DNA of 64,000 nt from Chiayiivirga flava (GTDB lineage: Bacteria > Pseudomonadota > Gammaproteobacteria > Xanthomonadales > Xanthomonadaceae): contig NZ_JACHHP010000007.1 in the NCBI RefSeq assembly GCF_014202825.1, positions 124,001-188,000 of the forward strand. The letters run 5' to 3'. The notes below the pieces were generated by a model. It did not search any database and was not told the origin of the DNA. It saw only the letters and a list, made by a program, of their open reading frames with translations. The translations under genes and the position numbers were made by a program. Shown here in pieces: positions 52,831-64,000 of this stretch; the first letter of the stretch is position 1; each line of letters opens with the position of its first letter.

Positions 52831-54306
52831 GTGATCACCGCCGACACCTTCGCGCAACTCGCCGCCGCCGGCCACACCCGCATCCCGGTCGTGCGCGAGG
52901 TGCTGTCCGACCTCGACACGCCGCTGTCGGTGTACCTCAAACTCGCCGACGGCCCGAACACCTATCTCTTCGAATCGGTGGAAGGCGGCGAAACCTGGGG
53001 CCGCCACTCGATCATCGGCCTGCCCGCCAAACGCAGCTACGAATTCCGCGGCCACACCCTCACCGTGCGCGAATTCGGCGAGGCCATCGAAACACGCGAC
53101 GTGGCCGACCCGCTGGCCGAAGTGGAAGCCCTGCGCGCCGCGCACGACGTCCCGAAGATCGACGGCCTGCCGGCCTTCACCGGCGGCCTCGTCGGCTACT
53201 TCGGCTTCGAAAGCATCGGCTACATCGAGCCGCGCTTCGCCACCACCGACAAGCCCGACCAGCTCGGCACGCCCGACATCCTGCTGCTGCTGTCGGACGA
53301 AGTGGCCGTCTTCGACAACCTCAAGGGCCGCCTCTACCTCATCGTGCACGCCGAAGCCGCGCAACCGCGCGCGTTCGCGCAGGCGCAGCGCCGCCTCGAC
53401 GCCCTCGTGCATCGCCTGCGCCACGCCGGCGCGAGTTACCCGGACGTGCTCGACCCCTCCACGCTCGACGAAACCGATTTCGTCTCCGGCTTCACCCGCG
53501 ACGGCTTCATCGCCGCGGTGGAGAAATCGAAGGAATACATCCGCGCCGGCGACATCTTCCAGGTGGTGCTCTCGCAGCGCCTCTCGGTGCCGTTCCGCGC
53601 GCGCCCGGTCGACGTCTACCGCGCGCTGCGCGCGCTGAACCCGTCGCCGTACATGTATTTCCTCGATCTGGGCGCAACGCAGATCGTCGGCTCCTCACCG
53701 GAAATCCTCGTGCGCCAGCAGGGCGGCACCGTCACCGTGCGCCCCATCGCCGGCACGCGCCCACGCGGCGCCACGCACGAAGAAGACCTCGCACTCGAAG
53801 CCGAACTGCTCGCCGATCCGAAGGAACGCGCCGAGCACCTGATGCTGATCGACCTCGGCCGCAACGACGCGGGTCGCGTGTCGAAACCGGGCACCGTGCA
53901 GGTGGGCGAACAGTTCGTCATCGAACGCTACAGCCACGTCATGCACATCGTCTCCGAAGTCACCGGCCAGCTGCGCGACGGCCTCAGCTATGCCGACGTG
54001 CTCAAGGCCACGTTCCCCGCCGGCACCGTCAGCGGCGCCCCGAAAATCCGCGCGCTGGAAGTGATCCGCGAACTCGAACCGATCAAGCGCAACATCTACT
54101 CCGGCGCCGTGGGTTACATCAACTGGTGGGGCGACGCCGACACCGCCATCGCCATCCGCACCGCGGTCATCCAGGACGGCCGCCTGCACGTGCAGGCCGG
54201 CGCCGGCATCGTCTACGACTCCGATCCCGCCAAAGAGTGGGACGAAACGATGAACAAGGGCAGGGCGCTGTTCCGCGCCGTCGCGCAGGCGGCAGGCGGG
54301 CTGTAG
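52831..54306 (+). CDS. trpE: Anthranilate synthase component I
   Basis: The 491-residue enzyme probably starts at the GTG at 52831; no ATG fits the usual N-terminus 'ITADTFAQLAAAGHTRIPVVREVLSDLDTPLSVYLKLA'. Family motifs are 'FESVEGGETWGRHSIIG', 'IRAGDIFQVVLSQRL', 'NPSPYMYFLDLGATQIVGSSPEILVR', 'IAGTRPRGATHEED', 'DLGRNDAGRV', 'FPAGTVSGAPKIRALEVI' and 'YSGAVGYI'. It makes anthranilate from chorismate with TrpG. trpG is not in the window. The Trp-feedback residues near 'SDLDTPLSVY' are kept. Confidence 0.95.
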   Translation: MITADTFAQLAAAGHTRIPVVREVLSDLDTPLSVYLKLADGPNTYLFESVEGGETWGRHSIIGLPAKRSYEFRGHTLTVREFGEAIETRDVADPLAEVEALRAAHDVPKIDGLPAFTGGLVGYFGFESIGYIEPRFATTDKPDQLGTPDILLLLSDEVAVFDNLKGRLYLIVHAEAAQPRAFAQAQRRLDALVHRLRHAGASYPDVLDPSTLDETDFVSGFTRDGFIAAVEKSKEYIRAGDIFQVVLSQRLSVPFRARPVDVYRALRALNPSPYMYFLDLGATQIVGSSPEILVRQQGGTVTVRPIAGTRPRGATHEEDLALEAELLADPKERAEHLMLIDLGRNDAGRVSKPGTVQVGEQFVIERYSHVMHIVSEVTGQLRDGLSYADVLKATFPAGTVSGAPKIRALEVIRELEPIKRNIYSGAVGYINWWGDADTAIAIRTAVIQDGRLHVQAGAGIVYDSDPAKEWDETMNKGRALFRAVAQAAGGL

Positions 54307-54319
54307 GGCGGGCGCGGGC

Positions 54320-56215
54320 TCATTCGGCCTCGTCGCTGCGCCGCAGGCGGTAGAGCGCGCCGCTGCCGTAGCCTTTCGCCAGCGGCAGCAGGCCGAGGTA
54401 GTCGGTGGCGAGGCCGTGGCCGCCGATGGCCGCGAGCAGGGCGGCGGTTTCGGCGCTGACGTAGACCGCGCCCGGCGCCGCCACCGGTTCGATGCGCGCG
54501 GCGCGGATCACGTGCGAACCGAAGAAATTCGCGCGGCCCAGGATCGGATCGTGCGCCGGAAACACGGGGCCGGTGTGCATGCCGATGCGGATGCTGGTGC
54601 CCGACGGCAAGCCTTGCGACGGCCAGTCGGTGCGCTCCACTTCGTCGCGCAGCTGCAGCGCGAACCGGGCACCGTCGACCACCTCGTCGAACACCAGGAA
54701 CAGGCCGTCGCCCCAGGTGTTCACGAACGCCGGCTGGTGCGGGCTGCGTTGCACGATCTGGGCGATCGCGCCGATGAAATTGAGCAGGAACGACGGCGTG
54801 TCCTCCTCGCCGAGCTTGCTGAAGCCGACCATGTCGGCGAACAGCATGGTGCGGACCTTGCGCCGCATCGCGGTGCCGCGCAGGGTCACCGGATCGCGCG
54901 GCGCGCGCGTCGCCGCCGGCGCCGCCGCGTGCGGGTGCGCGCGGCGCAACGCCGCCAGGTCGATGCGTTCGCTGCCAAGACCGTGCGCATCCCAGCGCTG
55001 CAGCGTGTCGCGCGTGCCGCCGGGGCCGCCGGGGGCGTCGGCGTCGACCAGCGCAAGCATCGTCGGATCGGTGTCGAGCTGCTGCGCGTGCAGCACCGCA
55101 CCGCCGTGGATCAGCGCCGCGGCGTAGCCGAACAGCTCCTCGTCGCCGAGGAACCGCTCGCGCACGCCCTGCGTGACGCTGGTCGCGCGCAGCAGCGCAT
55201 TGCGGTAGCGCGCGATCCAGCGCTCGCCCGCGAACGCCACGCTGGTCGCGAGAAAATCGTTGCGATCGAACGGCAGGGTGATGTGCACCTCGGCGCCGCA
55301 TTCGAGCAGCGCCTCGACGAACAGCAGATCGCCGCCGCATGCGGCCGAGCAGTAGCCGAAGCCGACGCCGAGCCGCCGCACGCTCTCGCGGATGCGCGCC
55401 GCGACGGCCGCTTCGAGGGCGGGCGGAAAACGCGCGGTGTGCTGCCACGGCGGATCGATCATGTGCCCGGTGAACACCAGCACCGACGGCACGTGCAGCG
55501 CCGCATTCACCGCATCAGGTATGTCGATCGCCTCGCCGAGCAGGCGCAGCTGGCGGCGCATGCTCGCCACGTGGCCGACGTGGCGGCCGGCCGCGGCCAC
55601 CGCGGCGGCATAGTGACCCGCGGCGCGCGCGTCCTCGCCGAGCAACAGCGCCGCTTCGCCGAGCGTCGCCTCGCGCCAGTGCGTCGGTGCGTCGGTCGCA
55701 TCCGGCACGGCGTCCCGCACGGCGCGCGCGAGCGCGCGGGATGCATCGGGCTGCCCGGTGAGCAGCAGCAGGGTGGCGGCGTTGATGCCGGGAAACGGAT
55801 CGTGCGATGCGGCCCAGGCTTCGCCGTAATACCGCAGTGCCTCGGCCGCCGCGGTATCGCGCGCCGGACCTGCGGGCAGGCGCGCCCAGCGGTCCTTCGC
55901 GATGCGCCCGGCGAGCGCACGCGCGTCCACGGCCGCCGTGCCCGCCACGTCGCCGTCGAGCAGCGGCGCGATCGTCGCCGCGGCCTGACGGTAGTCGCCG
56001 ATGCGGGCATGCGCGAGCGCGGCCAGATGGCGCAGCACGGGGTCGACGTCGTCCCGACGCATCGGTTCGCGCAGGATCTCGCAGGCCAGCGTCGGATGCC
56101 CGAGGTCGAGCGCGGAACGTGCCAGCCGCAGGCGTTCGTCGGGCGCCGGGCTGCGGCGTGCGTCGGCGTAGCCGGTCCAGGCGTCGAGCACATCGCGCAG
56201 GGTCGCGGCAGGCAT
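54320..56215 (-). CDS. TPR - Rossmann-like - class III nucleotide cyclase protein
   Basis: The 631-residue soluble protein has an N-terminal helical-repeat region (about 1-220, the 'TRAFs-binding'/DUF4071-like layout). A middle alpha/beta domain (about 230-400; 'VLVFTGHMIDPPW', 'GVGFGYCSAACGGDLLFVEALLECGAEVHITLPFDRNDF') resembles SLOG/TIR-type Rossmann folds. A C-terminal class III cyclase domain (about 450-631) has metal Asps D461 ('FADMVGFSKLG') and D503 ('NTWGDGLFLVF'). The usual transition-state Asn region reads 'GSHVIRAARIEP', lacking Asn, so activity is uncertain. ATG at 56215 is chosen over GTG at 56224. Confidence 0.82.
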   Translation of the reverse strand: MPAATLRDVLDAWTGYADARRSPAPDERLRLARSALDLGHPTLACEILREPMRRDDVDPVLRHLAALAHARIGDYRQAAATIAPLLDGDVAGTAAVDARALAGRIAKDRWARLPAGPARDTAAAEALRYYGEAWAASHDPFPGINAATLLLLTGQPDASRALARAVRDAVPDATDAPTHWREATLGEAALLLGEDARAAGHYAAAVAAAGRHVGHVASMRRQLRLLGEAIDIPDAVNAALHVPSVLVFTGHMIDPPWQHTARFPPALEAAVAARIRESVRRLGVGFGYCSAACGGDLLFVEALLECGAEVHITLPFDRNDFLATSVAFAGERWIARYRNALLRATSVTQGVRERFLGDEELFGYAAALIHGGAVLHAQQLDTDPTMLALVDADAPGGPGGTRDTLQRWDAHGLGSERIDLAALRRAHPHAAAPAATRAPRDPVTLRGTAMRRKVRTMLFADMVGFSKLGEEDTPSFLLNFIGAIAQIVQRSPHQPAFVNTWGDGLFLVFDEVVDGARFALQLRDEVERTDWPSQGLPSGTSIRIGMHTGPVFPAHDPILGRANFFGSHVIRAARIEPVAAPGAVYVSAETAALLAAIGGHGLATDYLGLLPLAKGYGSGALYRLRRSDEAE

Positions 56216-56399
56216 GGCTGGCACCGGGCAGGGGCTGTGGGGGCATCAGTGTGCCCGCCGGGTAGGCCCCTGCGCCACGGCGTCCGGCATCGCCGAGTCC
56301 GCGCGGGGCGTCGTCGGGCATCGCCGCACGCGGGCCGTCTGGCGGGGGCCGCCCATCGTCGCGGATCGCGGCGCCGTCTCGGCGACGCTGGCGGCAGAG

Positions 56400-56430
56400 C
56401 AAAAAAAGCCCCGCATCGCTGCGGGGCTTC
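56400..56430 (-). terminator. Rho-independent terminator of groESL
   Basis: On the minus strand a GC-rich 10-bp stem (AAGCCCCGCA with TGCGGGGCTT, loop of 4) is followed by a run of seven or more T residues, 34 bases after the groEL stop codon. Confidence 0.88.
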
Positions 56431-56463
56431 CTTGTGCTGCGGGTGTCGCGGACGACGGCTGGA

Positions 56464-58252
<1,789 letters not shown>

Positions 58253-58262
58253 CTCGATCGGC

Positions 58263-58550
58263 TCAGCCGATCACCGCAAAGATGTCGTCTTCGCGCACGA
58301 CGAGGTATTCGGTGCCGTCGACCTTCACTTCGGTGCCGGAATACTTGCCGAACAGCACCTTGTCGCCGGTCTTGACGGTGAGCGCGCGGACCGTGCCGTT
58401 GTCGAGCGCCTTGCCGGCGCCGACGGCGACGACTTCGCCCTTGATCGGCTTCTCGGTGGCCGAGTCCGGAATGACGATGCCGCCCGCGGAAACAGTGTCG
58501 GCTTCGAGGCGCTTGATGATCACGCGGTCGTGCAGCGGCTTCAGGTTCAT
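58263..58550 (-). CDS. groES: 10-kDa co-chaperonin GroES
   Basis: The 95-residue protein is full length: '[44 protein letters not shown]' with the mobile loop (about 16-32), then '[36 protein letters not shown]'. It caps GroEL. It is the first gene of the operon, with GGAGAGAGACACC upstream of the start and a CIRCE operator about 49 bases further. Confidence 0.98.
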   Translation of the reverse strand: MNLKPLHDRVIIKRLEADTVSAGGIVIPDSATEKPIKGEVVAVGAGKALDNGTVRALTVKTGDKVLFGKYSGTEVKVDGTEYLVVREDDIFAVIG

Positions 58551-58598
58551 GGGGTGTCTCTCTCCAAGCTGTTGATTGACGGGGATGCCAACGGGTTG

Positions 58599-58630
58599 TT
58601 AGCACTCACGCTGGGTGAGTGCCAATTCTA
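58599..58630 (-). promoter_or_regulatory. CIRCE operator overlapping the groESL -10 box
   Basis: TTAGCACTC-N9-GAGTGCCAA (58599-58625) matches the CIRCE consensus TTAGCACTC-N9-GAGTGCTAA with one mismatch. A TAGAAT -10 on the minus strand (58625-58630) abuts it, so HrcA binding would block the promoter. hrcA itself is not in the window. Confidence 0.92.
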
Positions 58631-58947
58631 GCCGACAAGTTCGCCGCTGTGCGAGCCGGCCGGCGCTGGCCACTGAGTGCGGTCGGCGGGCGGGCTTTCA
58701 AGGGTTGGGACGTGCGGTGTGTCGGCTGGACGTGCGGCGTCCGCCGTCCTCCGGGCGCGGCCCGCCATCGCCATGCCGCCTGCCGGGGAGCTCGCTGCGA
58801 AACCCGGGCGTGTGGCCGGGGAACGCCGGGCCTCGCAGTGGGCGACGGTTCGAACGCGCAGTGCTGTGCGGGGGAAGTCCTGATCCGTTCCCCGTCGTGT
58901 CGTCGTGGCGCGGCTGCGGACAGGTCGGAGTCGGGAGTCTTCAGTCT

Positions 58948-59050
58948 CGTCGTCCCGGCGAACGCCGGGACCCAGCGACGTTGTTGGTTCGCTCGGCCTT
59001 TGCGGCGCAAATAAAAAAGTCGCTGGGTCCCGGCGTTCGCCGGGACGACG
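58948..59050. repeat. Perfect 32-bp inverted repeat in the 708-base gap before the nuclease gene
   Basis: The region 58626-59333 has no convincing gene. It contains arms at 58948-58979 and 59019-59050 that are exact inverted copies of 32 bases, 39 bases apart, each with an inner palindrome CCCGGCGAACGCCGGG. The same unit occurs at 22603. The structure would form a cruciform or a strong RNA hairpin and resembles a MITE or REP doublet; no transposase is present. Confidence 0.85.
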
Positions 59051-59333
59051 GGATGGGGCCGAGCTACCCCGAGCAGTGTGCCTTTGCCCGGACGACGGGA
59101 CAGGGCGACTTCGAGCGTTCCCGGGTCGGCAGTGCGCGCGGGCACGTGCCGTTCCGCCAGGCTGCGACCACCGGGTGTTTCGTGCAGAACGCCAGCATTT
59201 CCGTGCTTCGGGCTCGGTTCGTCGCAGCGTGCCCGGGCTGTCGCGGGGCCGACATACGCGAGTTGGTAGACTTGCAGCTCAGTCGACGCAGATCGGCTGG
59301 CAGACATTTTTGTTGCGATTCCGGGGTCTTCTC

Positions 59334-62381
<3,048 letters not shown>

Positions 62382-62402
62382 GCGCCGCCGCAGCGATGCA
62401 TC

Positions 62403-62438
62403 GACGCCCGGCGCGGATTCGCGCCGGGCGTCGTCGTT
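62403..62438 (+). terminator. Rho-independent terminator of the nuclease gene
   Basis: A perfect 13-bp stem (62403-62415 with 62420-62432), loop GATT, is followed by GTCGTTTG. The T-run is short, so termination may be partial. Confidence 0.6.
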
Positions 62439-62483
62439 TGCGGGTCTGCTAGGCTTCCGGCCCCGCTTTCGACCCGGTGGTCC

Positions 62484-62810
62484 ATGACCGTTCTGTTCGT
62501 CCATTGCACCTGCCCCGACGCCGCCGTGGCCGAGCGCATCGCGCGCAGCCTGGTCGAGCAGCGGCTCGCGGCGTGCGTGAGCATCGGCACGCCGGTGCAG
62601 TCGATCTACCGCTGGGACGGCGCCATCGAGCAGGCCGACGAGGTGCCGATCGTGATCAAGACCACGGCCTCGCGCCTGGACGAGATCAAGGTGCACATCC
62701 TGCTGTCGCATCCGTATGAACTCCCCGAGATCGTGGCGGTCGAAGCGACCGCGGGGCTGGACCGATACCTGGGCTGGATCCGTGCCTCCACCGAGCCCCA
62801 GAGCGAGTGA
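62484..62810 (+). CDS. cutA: CutA divalent-ion tolerance protein
   Basis: The 108-residue protein is a full-length CutA1: 'VLFVHCTCPDAAVAERIARSLVEQRLAACVSI', 'SIYRWDGAIEQADEVPIVIKTTASRLDEIKVHILLSHPYELPEIVAVEAT', 'YLGWI'. CutA forms very stable trimers and is linked to copper tolerance; its exact role is unclear. The neighbouring dsbD is a classical partner gene in gamma-Proteobacteria. Confidence 0.95.
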   Translation: MTVLFVHCTCPDAAVAERIARSLVEQRLAACVSIGTPVQSIYRWDGAIEQADEVPIVIKTTASRLDEIKVHILLSHPYELPEIVAVEATAGLDRYLGWIRASTEPQSE

Positions 62811-62935
62811 TCCCGTGTCCGTGATGTCCTTCCGCGCGCGCCATGCGGGCGCTGCCGTTCGAGCGACTGTCCCCGTGCTCCAGCCTGTCCCCCGGATCGA
62901 GTCGATTCGCGGATCCCGGCCCGGCGCTGCTTTTG

Positions 62936-63073
62936 AGCCCTTCCCCCTCGACGGGGGAAGGGTTGGGATGGGGGTGGCTCCTGCTTGGACGCGTTCCCTC
63001 AGGACGCCACATGCCAAGGCAAGATCAACAGCCACCCCCATCCCAACCCTTCCCCCGTCAAGGGGGAAGGGCT
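62936..63073. repeat. 44-bp inverted repeat ending on the dsbD start codon
   Basis: Arms at 62936-62979 and 63030-63073 are inverted copies with 43 of 44 identical bases, separated by 50 bases. Each arm contains an inner hairpin (CCCTTCCCCC...GGGGGAAGGG). The last base of the right arm is the first base of the TTG start codon of dsbD, and the arm itself carries the AGGGGGAAGG that would serve as ribosome site. Confidence 0.85.
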
Positions 63074-64000
63074 TGACGGCGTGGGCGAGGCGCATCGTCC
63101 AGTCCCTGCTCCTCGCCGCGCTGACCCTCGGCGTCGCCGCTGCCGCCTCCGCCGCCATCGACGAAGACGATCTGCTGCCGATCGACGAGGCCTACAAACT
63201 CTCCGTCACCGCATCGACGCGCGATCGCATCGAGTTCACCTGGACCGTGGCCGAGGGCTACTACCTCTACCGCCACCGCATGGGTGCCGAGGCCGTCGAC
63301 GCGAGCTTCGAGGCCGGCCCGCTGGACCTGCCGCCGGGAGTGAAAAAAACCGACGAATTCTTCGGCGAGGTCGAAACCTACCGCGGCGCAGTCACCGCCA
63401 CGCTTGTCGGCGTTGCGCCCGCGACGGCCGCCACCGCCACGTTCAAGGTGAAATATCAGGGTTGCGCCGACATCGGCATCTGCTACCCGCCGCACACCAA
63501 AACGCTTACCGTCGAACTGCCGCAGGAGGCGTCGAGTGCGCTCACGCTCGCCGCACGCGCCACGCCGGCCGGATCGCCGCTCGGCCTCGGGCTGCAGGTG
63601 GGCGGTGCGCTCGCGTCGGCGACGCCCGGCACGGAGTCGCTGCCGTTGCCGGAGGACGAGGCGTTCCAGTTCGAGGCCATCGCCACCTCGCCGGTCGAGC
63701 TGCTGCTGCGCCTGACGCCGGCGCCCGGCTATTACCTGTATCGCGACAAGACCTCGCTGCGGCTGATCGATGCCGACGGTGTCGCGCTCGCGACGCCCGC
63801 GTGGCCGGCGGGCGAGGCTCACGCCGACGAGCATTTCGGCGAGGTGCGCGTGTATTTCGACCAGATCGAAGTGCCGCTCGCGCTGCGCCGCTCGCGCGCC
63901 GAGGCCGGGCCGCTGACGCTGGAGGCGAACTTCCAGGGCTGCCAGACCGACGGCATCTGCTATCCGCCGATGACGCGCCGCATTGCGCTCGACCTGCCGG
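63073..64000 (+). CDS. dsbD: DsbD, partial, with two N-terminal alpha domains
   Basis: The gene runs off the window end (309 codons seen). A TTG start at 63073 gives a good signal peptide ('RRIVQSLLLAALTLGVAAAASA') after AGGGGGAAGG; an ATG at 62968 lies inside the repeat and would add a non-signal extension. Two periplasmic DsbD-alpha (nDsbD) modules are present: the first with 'FFGEVETYRG' and C131/C137 in 'GCADIGICYPP', the second with 'HFGEVRVYFDQ' and C290/C296 in 'GCQTDGICYPP'. E. coli DsbD has one. DsbD carries electrons from thioredoxin to periplasmic DsbC, DsbG and CcmG. Confidence 0.93.
   Translation, partial: MTAWARRIVQSLLLAALTLGVAAAASAAIDEDDLLPIDEAYKLSVTASTRDRIEFTWTVAEGYYLYRHRMGAEAVDASFEAGPLDLPPGVKKTDEFFGEVETYRGAVTATLVGVAPATAATATFKVKYQGCADIGICYPPHTKTLTVELPQEASSALTLAARATPAGSPLGLGLQVGGALASATPGTESLPLPEDEAFQFEAIATSPVELLLRLTPAPGYYLYRDKTSLRLIDADGVALATPAWPAGEAHADEHFGEVRVYFDQIEVPLALRRSRAEAGPLTLEANFQGCQTDGICYPPMTRRIALDLP

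Noticed and set aside
58948-59050. Possible insertion sequence bounded by 32-bp terminal inverted repeats
   Set aside because: Only 39 bases lie between the arms, with no transposase and no target duplication seen; better described as a repeat doublet.

Overview
The window is a high-GC chromosomal segment that looks like a member of the Xanthomonadales/Lysobacterales (gamma-Proteobacteria), most like the Rhodanobacteraceae. Supporting signs are the gene orders groES-groEL / cutA-dsbD and plsY-birA-coaX-SPOR protein, a PepSY-like protein with PhoP/PhoQ, entericidin and Kbp, and two secreted proteins that end in a short D-G-F-E tail. The placement comes from gene content only, without a database search.

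Layout. 0-6 kb: small secreted, membrane and stress-type proteins, including an outer-membrane beta-barrel. 6-13.7 kb: a LytTR two-component system, a Tat-exported haloperoxidase-like esterase, an enoyl-thioester reductase-like enzyme, an atypical zinc-ribbon SDR and an exported protein with transglutaminase-like (Tgl) signatures. 13.7-22.5 kb: Kbp, a gly-zipper stress protein behind a consensus sigma-54 promoter, a membrane metallopeptidase, small envelope proteins, a TonB-like protein, a CmoB-like methyltransferase and an SDR stress protein. 22.8-26.4 kb: the two-gene non-homologous end-joining operon ku-ligD.

26.6-32.4 kb is the most coherent accessory locus. It holds a two-domain OlsF-like ornithine-lipid synthase, a PlcP-like phospholipase C, btaA-btaB for betaine lipid, and a CHAD (polyphosphate-binding) protein. 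Several 11-bp-spaced PhoB-type direct repeats lie in its intergenic regions; one, in front of the CHAD gene, is a 15/18 match to the E. coli Pho box. Together these read as a phosphate-starvation island that strips phosphate from membrane lipids and replaces them with phosphorus-free lipids.

32.6-43.9 kb: dusA, an arginine-deiminase-like hydrolase, PepSY-PhoP-PhoQ, MtfA, a FakA-FakB fusion just upstream of plsY (acyl-phosphate made and used by neighbours), birA, coaX, a SPOR protein and tRNA-Thr. Directly after the tRNA, at 44.0-45.1 kb, sits a small AT-richer two-gene module: a Panacea-domain antitoxin candidate and an unclassified, possibly SH3/MazF-like partner. 45.2-56.2 kb: an MFS/nucleotide-exchange-like transporter, an HPt-like protein, arginase, entericidin, an orphan histidine kinase, a lipid kinase, trpE and a TPR-Rossmann-class III cyclase protein. 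56.4-64 kb: groESL under CIRCE control, intergenic inverted repeats, a 1015-residue secreted endonuclease I, cutA and the start of a dsbD with two alpha domains, whose initiation region is formed by a repeat arm.

No IS element, prophage, CRISPR array, rRNA or replication origin was seen. Most long frames opposite the listed genes are GC-driven shadows and are omitted.
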